A DNA stretch of 64,000 nt from Myxococcales bacterium. Lineage in GTDB: Bacteria > Myxococcota_A > Polyangia > Polyangiales > Ga0077539. Positions within the stretch are counted from its first letter, which is position 1, and each line of letters starts with the position of its first letter. The notes beneath the pieces were generated by a model that ran no database searches, had not been told where the DNA came from, and was given only the letters and a program-made list of their open reading frames with translations. The stretch lies in NCBI GenBank assembly GCA_030652255.1, contig JAUSAZ010000089.1:62001-126000 (forward strand), read 5' to 3'. Below are positions 57,004 through 64,000 of this stretch, piece after piece. The position numbers and the translations under genes were made by a program.

Positions 57004-58113
57004 TCAAGGCAGCGTGCGCAGCCGGTCCAGCATCTGGATCGCCGTGAGGTTGCGCACGTTGTAGCCGTACTGGAGCCCCGCCGAGGTGAAGTACGCCGGC
57101 TCGGTGCTGCCGCCGGTCACGTACACCGATGGGTGGATGCGATCGGTCGAGACGCCGTGGGACGGCAGCGCCTGGAGCGCCGCCCAGTAGTCGAGGAGCG
57201 GCAGGTGCCGGGCCGCCGTGACCGCGCGGATGGTGTCGTTGAAGCGCAGCACGGCCGCGGCGGGCCCAGCGCCGTCGTTGCGGTCGGGGATGGTGCTGAG
57301 GACGGCCACGGTCCCGCCGGCCTCGGCGATGTCGACGATGGTGTCGAGGTTGACCCGGAAGCGCTCGAGGGTGCTCCGGTCGATGTCGTTGGTGCCGTAC
57401 ATCACGATCGCCCACGCGGGGCGGAGCGCGGCGAGCTCGCGGCGGAGGGGCGAGCTGGTGCCGCCGGCGAGGGCGTCGTCGGCGGTCCACCCCGCCGTGG
57501 CGCACACGCTCGCGCGGTTGAAGGAGTTGCGGGCCTGGCCGTCCTGCGAGGGCAGCGCCGTCGAGCGGAACACCTGGATCGCGGGCGACAGCGCGGAGTA
57601 CGCCCCGACGGACCCCCAGCCGAAGCCCACGTCGCTGAGGAAGCTCCCCGACTCGGTGATCGAGTCGCCGATCTTGGCGAACACCGACAGCCGGTTGCCC
57701 ATCGCCGCGCCGCGCGCCCGCACCTCGCGGACGTGGGCCACCGTCGCGGCGTCCCACGCGGGCAACGCAGGGCCCTCGCCGGGGAGCGGGCCGACGTCTG
57801 CGGGCGACCCCACGTCGGGCACCCCGACGTCGATCGGCCCGGTGTCGCGCACGCCGGTGTCGCGCACGCCCGTGTCGCGCACGCCCGTGTCGAAGGCGCC
57901 GGCGTCGAAGTCGGGGAAGCCCTCGTCCTCGGGGAAGCCCCGGTCGGTCGGGGCGCCGCGGTCGGGGAAGGTCGGCGGCGGGCCGGCGTCCTCCTTGATC
58001 ACCTCGCCCGCGTCCTCCTCGGGCAGCATGTCGAAGGGCGTGCTGTCGTCGCCACACGCGCTCAGGAGAACCGCCACGGACACCGGGAGCCACCGTCGAT
58101 TGGACCGCATCAT
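57004..58113 (-). CDS. SGNH/GDSL hydrolase lipoprotein
   Basis: 369 residues. Lipobox LSAC (Cys20), then an Asp-rich linker with DTG and DVG repeats (about 25-115). The SGNH hydrolase domain (about 125-360) shows block I KIGDSITESG (catalytic Ser), a Gly in block II, block III MYGTNDID, and block V DRIHPS (catalytic Asp-His). Such enzymes are esterases or acetylhydrolases, often acting on polysaccharides or lipids. The start ATG 58113 has GAGGTG 4-6 bases upstream. It is the first of a run of minus-strand lipoprotein genes reading towards the terminator at 56937-56971. Confidence 0.88.
   Translation of the reverse strand: MMRSNRRWLPVSVAVLLSACGDDSTPFDMLPEEDAGEVIKEDAGPPPTFPDRGAPTDRGFPEDEGFPDFDAGAFDTGVRDTGVRDTGVRDTGPIDVGVPDVGSPADVGPLPGEGPALPAWDAATVAHVREVRARGAAMGNRLSVFAKIGDSITESGSFLSDVGFGWGSVGAYSALSPAIQVFRSTALPSQDGQARNSFNRASVCATAGWTADDALAGGTSSPLRRELAALRPAWAIVMYGTNDIDRSTLERFRVNLDTIVDIAEAGGTVAVLSTIPDRNDGAGPAAAVLRFNDTIRAVTAARHLPLLDYWAALQALPSHGVSTDRIHPSVYVTGGSTEPAYFTSAGLQYGYNVRNLTAIQMLDRLRTLP
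57841..57885. repeat. 15-bp tandem repeat in the hydrolase linker
   Basis: Three copies of a 15-base unit (GGTGTCGCGCACGCC and variants) at 57841, 57856 and 57871, coding DTGVR on the minus strand. Different from CRISPR: no spacers. Confidence 0.8.
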
Positions 58114-58185
58114 ACGCACCTCGTTGAGTCCGCTGGCGGCTCGCACGGAACCCGCCAGCCCGTCAAGGTCACCGGGCGCCGCAGG

Positions 58186-60927
58186 TCACCACCGGGGGGT
58201 GCGCAGGGGGCCGAGCGCGAGCTGCCCGCTGCGGTCGCTCCCCCAGCAGCGCAGCGTGCCGTCCATCAGCCGCGCGCACGTATGGAACGACCCCGCGCTG
58301 ATCTCCACCGCGCCCGCGAGGCCGCGCACCGCGACGGGCGAGCGCCGCGTGATGAGCTGCGTGTCGTCGCCGCACTGGCCGTAGTCGTTGTTGCCCCAGC
58401 AGCGCACCGTGCCGTCGGTGAGCCGCGCGCAGGTGTGGAAGTCCCCCGCCGCCAGCTGCGCCACGCCGCCGAGCCCGGGCACCGTCGTGGCGTTGGGGCG
58501 CGGCGTGACCGCGGTGCCGTCGCCCACCTGCCCGGCGCTGTTGGCGCCCCAGCAGGCCACCGTGCCGTCGCCGCGGCGCGCGCAGGCGTGGCGGTGACCG
58601 CCGACGATCGCCGCCACGTCGCTCAACCCCGCCACGGCGGTGGCCACCGAGCGCGAGACCAGCGTGCCGTCGCCGAGCTGTCCCTCCTCGTTGGCGCCCC
58701 AGCAGCGCGCGAGCCCGCCGGTGGTGTGCGCGCACGAGAAGAACAGCCCCACCCCGAGGCCCGCCGCGCCGCTCAGGCCCATCACCGGGCTGCCCGCGCG
58801 CGGGTGCCCGGAGCTGTCCGCGTAGCCGAGCCCGAGCCGCCCGCTGTTGTTGCTCCCCCAGCAGCGCACCAGGCCCGCCGAGAGGGCGCACGCGTAGGTC
58901 TGCCCGAGCCCGAGGTCGGTCACGCCCGTGAGCCCGAGGGCGACCGTCGGGGTGGCGCGCGTCCCGCCGGTGGTGCCGTCGCCGATCTGCCCGTCGCTGT
59001 TGTAGCCCCAGCAGCGCACCGTGCCGTCGGTCATCCGCGCGCAGGTGTTGAAGCTCCCGGCCGCGAGGGCCGCCGCGCCGCCGAGCCCGACCACCGCCGC
59101 GGGCACGTGCCGCGACCGGGCCGTGACCCCGTCGCCGAGCTCGCCCGTGTTGCCCATGCCCCAGCACTGCGCGGTGCCGTCGGCGAAGCGCGCGCAGGTG
59201 TGCTCGCCCCCGACCGCGACCTGCACCGCCCCGGCCCGCACGCCCAGCGGCGCCACCGGCGTACGGTGCACGGAGTTGCCCGCGTCGTCGCCGAGCTCCC
59301 CCCAGGCCTCGCCGCCCCAGCAGCGCACGCTCTGGTCCGCGAGGCGCGCGCAGGCGTGGTCGCCGCGGGCCGTCAGCTCGGCCACCTCGCGGAGATCGGG
59401 CACCGCCGTCGGGGTCATCTGCGCGCCGCCGAGGGTGCCGTCGCCCATCTGCCCGAGGGCGTTGGTCCCCCAGCACAGCACCGCGCCGTCGGTGCGCCGC
59501 GCGCACGCGAAGGACGCCCCCGCCGAGAGGCTCGCCACGCGATCGAGCCCGGCCACCACCACGGGCGTGTCGCGGCGCACGCCCGTGCCGTCGCCCAGGT
59601 CGTAGGCGCTGTTGTCGCCCCAGCAGCGGGCCGTGCCGTCGCCGAGCCACGCGCAGGAGAAGAAGCTCCCGAGGGCGACGCCCACGGCGCCCGTGAGGCC
59701 CGGCACGAGCGTCGGCGAGAGGGCCCGCGGCACGCCCGCCCCCGCGGCGCTCTGGCCCTGGAAGTTCGACCCCCAGCAGCGCACGGTCCCGTCCGATCGC
59801 AGCGCGCAGACGTGCGCGACGCCCGCGGAGAGCCCCACCACGCCGGTGAGCCCCGGCACCACCGTCGGCGTCGGCGTCGTCCCGCTCAGGGCGCCGATGC
59901 CCAGCTGCCCGTTGCCGTTGCTGCCCCAGCAGCGCACGGTGCCGTCGCCGAGGCGCGCGCAGGTGGAGCTGTCGGTGAGCGCGAGGCCCGCCACGTTGCC
60001 GAGCCCCGGCACCGCGCGTGGGGTGGTCACCGCGTCGCCCGCGACCCCGATGCCGATCTGCCCGCTGCCGTTGCGCCCCCAGCACTGCACCGTGGCGTCC
60101 GCGAGGCGCGCGCACGCGTGGCTGCCGCCCGCGACGATCTCCACCGCGGCGCCGAGGCCCACCACCGGCGTCGGCCGCCAGCGCCCGTTGCGGATCGCCC
60201 CGACCGGCGGCGCCCCGGTGCCGTCGCCGACCTGGCCGTTCTCGTTGCTGCCCCAGCAGCGCGCCGCGCCGTCCGCCAGGCGCGTGCAGGTGAAGTCACC
60301 GCCCGCGGCCAGCTGCGCCACCTGGGTGCACGCCCCGCGGCTGCACACGCCGGCGCAGCGCGTCCCGCACGCGCCGCAGTGGGCGTTGTCGCTCGCGGTG
60401 TCGGTGCACACGCCGCCGCAGAGGCGTCGGGGGCCGAGGCACCCGGCGTCGGGGGTCCCGGCGTCGACGGGGCCCGTGTCCGCGGGGCCGACGTCGGGAG
60501 GGCCGAGGTCGCTTCCCACGTCGAGCGCGCGAGGGACGTCGGGCACGTCGACGCCCGCGTCGCGCACCCCCGCGTCGACGCCGACATCCACCGCGACCGG
60601 GACATCCACCGCGACCGGGACATCCATCGGCGCGACGACATCCGCTGCGACCGGGACATCGACCGGCGCCACCACGTCGACGGGCACCACGACATCCACC
60701 GGGGATCCGCGGTCGACGGGCGCGCCGCGGTCGGTCGCCACGTCGGCGCGGGGGGCGTCCGCGCCGCGATCGATCGCCACGTCGGCGGGGGCATCGAGCG
60801 GGGTGCCCGCGTCGTCGTCGGCGTCGAGGCCCGTGGCCGCGTCGAGGGACGGGTCGCCGGGGGACGGGTCGGACGAGCATGCGGCGATCGTGGCGACGAC
60901 GAGCGACAGGGCGGCGCGGCGGATCAT
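58186..60927 (-). CDS. RCC1-repeat lipoprotein (14 repeats)
   Basis: 913 residues. Lipobox IAAC (Cys17), then an Asp-Val-Pro low-complexity linker (about 20-165). A Cys-rich motif (HCGACGTRCAGVCSRGACT region) follows, then RCC1-like repeats with the core RCWGxNxxGQxGDGT. I count 14 cores (CWG in SNENG, RNGSG, SNGNG, SNFQG, DNSAY, TNALG, GEAWG, MGNTG, YNSDG, SNNSG, ANEEG, ANSAG, NNDYG, SDRSG), each about 50 residues apart. Fourteen equals two seven-bladed propellers. RCC1 folds bind proteins or polysaccharides, so a surface binding role is probable. It lies 72 bases upstream of the SGNH hydrolase gene. Confidence 0.88.
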   Translation of the reverse strand: MIRRAALSLVVATIAACSSDPSPGDPSLDAATGLDADDDAGTPLDAPADVAIDRGADAPRADVATDRGAPVDRGSPVDVVVPVDVVAPVDVPVAADVVAPMDVPVAVDVPVAVDVGVDAGVRDAGVDVPDVPRALDVGSDLGPPDVGPADTGPVDAGTPDAGCLGPRRLCGGVCTDTASDNAHCGACGTRCAGVCSRGACTQVAQLAAGGDFTCTRLADGAARCWGSNENGQVGDGTGAPPVGAIRNGRWRPTPVVGLGAAVEIVAGGSHACARLADATVQCWGRNGSGQIGIGVAGDAVTTPRAVPGLGNVAGLALTDSSTCARLGDGTVRCWGSNGNGQLGIGALSGTTPTPTVVPGLTGVVGLSAGVAHVCALRSDGTVRCWGSNFQGQSAAGAGVPRALSPTLVPGLTGAVGVALGSFFSCAWLGDGTARCWGDNSAYDLGDGTGVRRDTPVVVAGLDRVASLSAGASFACARRTDGAVLCWGTNALGQMGDGTLGGAQMTPTAVPDLREVAELTARGDHACARLADQSVRCWGGEAWGELGDDAGNSVHRTPVAPLGVRAGAVQVAVGGEHTCARFADGTAQCWGMGNTGELGDGVTARSRHVPAAVVGLGGAAALAAGSFNTCARMTDGTVRCWGYNSDGQIGDGTTGGTRATPTVALGLTGVTDLGLGQTYACALSAGLVRCWGSNNSGRLGLGYADSSGHPRAGSPVMGLSGAAGLGVGLFFSCAHTTGGLARCWGANEEGQLGDGTLVSRSVATAVAGLSDVAAIVGGHRHACARRGDGTVACWGANSAGQVGDGTAVTPRPNATTVPGLGGVAQLAAGDFHTCARLTDGTVRCWGNNDYGQCGDDTQLITRRSPVAVRGLAGAVEISAGSFHTCARLMDGTLRCWGSDRSGQLALGPLRTPRW
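60583..60654. repeat. 18-bp tandem repeat in the RCC1 lipoprotein linker
   Basis: Four copies of an 18-base unit starting GACATCCACCGCGACCGG (60583, 60601, 60619, 60637), coding DVPVAV on the minus strand. Exact in the first two copies, diverging afterwards. Confidence 0.75.
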
Positions 60928-60981
60928 CGCCGCTCCCTACTGTGCGCGATGCTGTTTGGAAAGGGGACGGCCGGGACGGGA

Positions 60982-63513
60982 TCAGGGCACGGCGGTGAAG
61001 GCCGGGCTCGTGGTTCCGCTCGTGGTGGTGGCGCCGCGCAGGGTGACGCGCCCGACGCTGCCGTTGCCGCCCGGGGTGCCGCAGTTGTTGGGGTCGTTGC
61101 CGCCGGTGCCGCCGCTGGCGGTCACGAGGCCCGCGCCGAGGCTGGCGCTGGCCGCGCGGAGGTACACCGCGCCGCCCGCGCCCGCGCCGCCGCCGCCGGA
61201 GCCGCAGCCCGAGTAGTTGAACTCCGGCGCGCCCGCCTGGCCGTTGGCCCGGATGGCCCCCGGGCTCTCCACCGAGATGGCCGGCGAGGCCACGTAGATG
61301 AGCCCCGCGCCGTTGGCCCCGGCGGAGCCGTAGCCGTCCTCGTCCGAGCCGCCGTTGGCGCCCGCGCCGCCGAAGAACATCGTCGTCTGCGCCGGGCTGC
61401 CCACGGCCAGGCCCGCGTTGCCGCCCGGCTGGCAGACCGCTCCGCCCGCGCTGCCGTTGAGCCCGCCGGTGGCGTGGCCGCCGCCGCCGCCGCCGCCCGC
61501 CCAGCAGCACTCGCAGTTGGTGCGCCCGCCGCCGCCGCCGCCGTTGCCGTTGGGCGCGGTGTTCTGCACGCCGTAGCCGAGGGACCCTTCGCCCTGCTCG
61601 CCGGGGCGGAAGCTGGTGTTCACCCGGGGGTGCCCCCGGAAGCCGCGCTCGCTCATCACGATGGCGCCGCTCATCACCCGCACGCTGTCGCGCGCCGCGA
61701 AGGCCAGGATGCCGCCGGTGTTGCCGTCCCAGGCGGGCGCGACCACCGTGGCGCCGCTGATGGCCACGGTGCTGTACTGCGGCATCACCACGGCCTGCGC
61801 GCGGTTGGTCCCGGCGCTGCTGTACGCCGCCGTGAGGGGCGCCTCGAGGGTCGCCCGGACGCCCGCGAGCGCCACGATCTGCCGCACCTCCCAGGCCCCC
61901 GCGCCCGCCCCCTGGGTCTGGTGCACGAACACCATCTGCCCCACGGCGAAGCCCGTCGGCGCGGTCAGGTCGAGGGCCGTGGCGCCCGCCGCGCCGGTCG
62001 CGGGCGAGCGCACCGTGTTGATGGTCACCGTGCCCGACGAGGGCGTGAGGGTCGCGTCGGCGCCGCTGCCGTAGGGCCCGAGCACGCACGCGCCCGCCGT
62101 GCAGGTGGCGCCCGCGAGGCAGGCGCGACCGCACGCGCCGCAGTGGGCGTTGCTCGTCGCGAGGCTGGCCTCGCAGCCGGTGGTCAGGTTGCCGTCGCAG
62201 TCGCCGAAGCCCGCGTTGCAGCTCGCGATGGCGCACACGCCCAGCGCGCAGGTCGCCGTGGCGTTGGCGTCGCCGCAGACGCGCCCGCAGCCGCCGCAGT
62301 TGCGCAGGTCGGTGGGGGTGTTGGACTCGCAGCCGTCCGCGGGGCTGCCGTTGCAGTCCGCGAAGCCCGCGAGGCAGGTGACCCCGCAGGTCCCGAGCAC
62401 GCACACGGGCGCCCCGTTGGGCCGCGCGGCGCAGGGCATCCCGCAGCCGCCGCAGTGGGCGAGGTCGCTCCCGGTGTTGGCCTCGCAGCCGTTGAGCGCG
62501 TTGCCGTCGCAGTCGGCGAAGCCCGCGGCGCAGGACGCCACGGTGCACGCCCCGGCCGCGCAGGCCGCCGTCGCGTTGGCGAGCGCGCACACGCCCCCGC
62601 AGCGCCCGCAGTGGGCGGCGGAGCTGCGGGTGTCGACCTCGCAGCCGTTGTCTGCGTCGCCGTCGCAGTCGGCGAAGCCCGCGGCGCACTCGTACGCGCA
62701 GGCCCCGGCGGCGCAGCGCGCGCTGGCGTTGGGCCGCGCGGCGCAAAGCATGCCGCAGCCGCCGCAGTGGGCGAGGTCCCCCTGGGTGTTGACCTCGCAG
62801 CCGTTGGCCGCGGCCATGTCGCAGTCGGCGAAGGGGGCGGTGCAGCTGGTGACCGCGCAGGTGCCGTTGAGGCACGCGGGCACGGCGTTGGCGGGCGCGC
62901 AGCGGGCGTCGCAGGCGCCGCACGCGGCGATGTTGGACTGGGTGTTGACGCAGGCGCCCGCGCAGCAGGTCTGGTCGGCGGGGCAGCCGCGGGCGGCGTC
63001 GCAGCCGGTGACGCAGAGGTTGCCGACGCACAGGTTGCCGAGGGGGCAGTCGGTGCTGGCGAGGCACGCCACGCAGACGCGCGCGGAGGTGTCGCAGCGC
63101 GCGGTGGGCGAGGCCGCGCCGCCGTCGGGGGCGGCGAGGCGGCAGGACTCGTCGTCGCGACAGCCGGGGGCGCAGGCGTTGGTGGCGGCGACGCAGTACT
63201 GGCCCGCGGGGCAGGTGTCGGCGCTGGCGAGGCACTGCACGCAGCGCCCGGTGGCGACCTCGCAGACGGCGCCCTCGGCGCGGCCCACGCACTGGGCGTT
63301 GTCGACGCAGCGGAAGGGCACATCGACGGGCACGTCGGGCACGTCGGGCACGTCGGGCGCGCCGAGGTCGGTGCCGAGGTCGGTGCCGAGGTCGGTGGCG
63401 GCGGTGTCCGCGGGGCCCGCGTCGGGCGGACCGCCCACGACGGAGTTGCCCTCGGTGCACGCGAGCGAGAGGGCGATCACGCCCAGCAGGAGTCCATGGG
63501 TCCCACGCATCAT
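60982..63513 (-). CDS. Cys-repeat lipoprotein with Gly-rich C-terminal domain
   Basis: 843 residues. Lipobox LSLAC (Cys19), linker with DLGT and DVP repeats (about 30-65), then Cys-rich repeats (about 68-480) of the form HCGxCGxxCAxxNxxxxC..G.C...C..GFADCDGxxxxGCE. These resemble the repeats seen in many myxobacterial surface proteins. The C-terminal part (about 480-843) is Gly/Ala-rich with beta-helix-like strands (VMSGAIVMSERGF, GLIYVASPAISVESPG, GGAVYLRAASASLGAG). It is likely a surface-exposed stalk or adhesin. ATG 63513 is one of two adjacent Mets. It is transcribed into the RCC1 gene 54 bases away. Confidence 0.83.
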   Translation of the reverse strand: MMRGTHGLLLGVIALSLACTEGNSVVGGPPDAGPADTAATDLGTDLGTDLGAPDVPDVPDVPVDVPFRCVDNAQCVGRAEGAVCEVATGRCVQCLASADTCPAGQYCVAATNACAPGCRDDESCRLAAPDGGAASPTARCDTSARVCVACLASTDCPLGNLCVGNLCVTGCDAARGCPADQTCCAGACVNTQSNIAACGACDARCAPANAVPACLNGTCAVTSCTAPFADCDMAAANGCEVNTQGDLAHCGGCGMLCAARPNASARCAAGACAYECAAGFADCDGDADNGCEVDTRSSAAHCGRCGGVCALANATAACAAGACTVASCAAGFADCDGNALNGCEANTGSDLAHCGGCGMPCAARPNGAPVCVLGTCGVTCLAGFADCNGSPADGCESNTPTDLRNCGGCGRVCGDANATATCALGVCAIASCNAGFGDCDGNLTTGCEASLATSNAHCGACGRACLAGATCTAGACVLGPYGSGADATLTPSSGTVTINTVRSPATGAAGATALDLTAPTGFAVGQMVFVHQTQGAGAGAWEVRQIVALAGVRATLEAPLTAAYSSAGTNRAQAVVMPQYSTVAISGATVVAPAWDGNTGGILAFAARDSVRVMSGAIVMSERGFRGHPRVNTSFRPGEQGEGSLGYGVQNTAPNGNGGGGGGRTNCECCWAGGGGGGGHATGGLNGSAGGAVCQPGGNAGLAVGSPAQTTMFFGGAGANGGSDEDGYGSAGANGAGLIYVASPAISVESPGAIRANGQAGAPEFNYSGCGSGGGGAGAGGAVYLRAASASLGAGLVTASGGTGGNDPNNCGTPGGNGSVGRVTLRGATTTSGTTSPAFTAVP

Positions 63514-63571
63514 CGCGCGAGCTTCGCACGAGCGCGGGGGCGATGTGGAGCGCCGAGCGGCGCCGCGTCGC

Positions 63572-64000
63572 TCAGGCTGCGGGCACCACCGGGGGAGGGT
63601 TGTGCATGCGCTTGTTGATGATCGGGCTCAGCGCGATGAGCAGGGCGCCGGCGCCCGCGGTGACCACCACGATGGTGGCGAAGAGGGTGAACTCCCCGAG
63701 GCGCTCGGAGTAGCTCCCGATGAGGCCCGCGAGGTAATTGGCGACGAAGCTGGAGAGCAGCCAGACGCCCATCATCAGCGACGCGAAGCGGGCGGGGGCG
63801 AGCTTGCTCACGGCCGAGAGGCCCACCGGGGAGAGGCAGAGCTCGCCGACGGTGTGCAGGAAGTACGCGCCCACGACCCAGGACATCGCGGCCTGGCCGC
63901 CGTGCTCGGTCTGCTTGGAGGCGCCGAGCATCAGCACGAAGCCGAGGGAGAGGAGCAGCAGGCCGATGCCCAGCTTGGCGGGGGTGGAGGGCTCCCGCCG
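63572..64000 (-). CDS. POT-family peptide transporter, C-terminal part (5' end outside window)
   Basis: The visible 142 residues start REPSTPAKLGIGLLLLSLGF at the window edge and continue with AYFLHTVGELCLSPVGLSAV, KLAPARFASLMMGVWLLSSF, an ANYLAGLIGSYSE loop and a final helix (FATIVVVTAGAGALLIALSP). These match the last helices of proton-coupled oligopeptide transporters (POT/PTR, major facilitator superfamily), including the GELCLSPVGL motif. The remainder lies to the right. Confidence 0.9.
   Translation of the reverse strand, partial: RREPSTPAKLGIGLLLLSLGFVLMLGASKQTEHGGQAAMSWVVGAYFLHTVGELCLSPVGLSAVSKLAPARFASLMMGVWLLSSFVANYLAGLIGSYSERLGEFTLFATIVVVTAGAGALLIALSPIINKRMHNPPPVVPAA

Noticed and set aside
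57841-57885. CRISPR-like short repeats
   Set aside because: Units are contiguous, in frame and code a low-complexity linker; no spacers and no cas genes.
56956-63618. A 2220-codon open frame on the plus strand
   Set aside because: It is antisense to three lipoprotein genes with clear lipoboxes and domains. Long antisense frames are expected at this G+C, and its translation is low-complexity Arg/Ala/Gly/His.

Overview
The window is about 72-75% G+C by eye. It carries MYXO-CTERM, RCC1-repeat and Cys-rich lipoproteins with Asp/Gly-rich linkers, menaquinone synthesis genes and FadL-type porins. This points to the chromosome of a myxobacterium-like member of the Myxococcota (Polyangia/Sandaracinus-like is a guess). 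I saw no rRNA, tRNA, IS element, integrase or CRISPR array.

Layout. 0-8 kb: the 3' part of an unknown gene, a 29-codon leader ORF coupled to a small hypothetical gene, a dolichol-phosphate-mannose-synthase-like glycosyltransferase, and a divergent three-gene run of two FadL/OmpP1 porins plus a lipoprotein. A membrane-anchored TPR-like protein and a TIG lipoprotein follow. 8-13 kb: proS and a purB-purC-purS-lipoprotein operon. 13.1-23.5 kb: an accessory module with type VI secretion (T6SS) effector logic. It holds a duplicated-domain adaptor-like protein, a DUF4123 chaperone, a 1506-aa HEXXH effector candidate, a propeller protein, a LysM/peptidoglycan-binding protein, a second metzincin-like HEXXH protein and its translationally coupled small partner. 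No T6SS core gene, Hcp or VgrG is present.

23.6-34.3 kb: icd, a small membrane protein, and an NtrC-type regulator with a large sensor kinase. Upstream of the kinase is a three-gene cassette of a caspase-like protein, an unknown protein and a protein with a class I isoprenoid-synthase-like DDxxD motif. A visibly lower-GC segment (about 28.32-32.70 kb) covers this cassette and exactly the membrane half of the kinase, so the kinase gene looks mosaic. Two small genes resembling degenerate kinase ATPase domains follow.

34.5-45 kb: a glpK-UPF0158-SurA-like-rimI-QEGLA operon, a small membrane protein, an M14 carboxypeptidase, an outer-membrane barrel protein, a DUF4114/MYXO-CTERM surface protein and a His-tailed membrane protein. 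45.2-50.7 kb: a tight operon of GbsR/MarR-type regulator, polyprenyl diphosphate synthase, DAHP synthase, HMG-CoA reductase, MenG-type methyltransferase and MenA. It joins the aromatic and isoprenoid inputs of menaquinone and has a strong inverted-repeat operator at its promoter. 50.7-64 kb: a YfhO-like membrane protein, a DUF362 protein, four surface lipoproteins (Cys-repeat/PPC, SGNH hydrolase, 14-repeat RCC1, Cys-repeat/Gly-rich) and the 3' part of a POT-family peptide transporter.

Best candidates for something undescribed are the low-GC caspase-like/isoprenoid-synthase-like cassette attached to a two-component system, and the double-metalloprotease effector module. Upstream regions across the window share a promoter pattern (TTGAC-like, 17-18 bases, then a hexamer ending CRT or AT followed by a CGCG-rich tract), with several genes apparently leaderless or nearly so.
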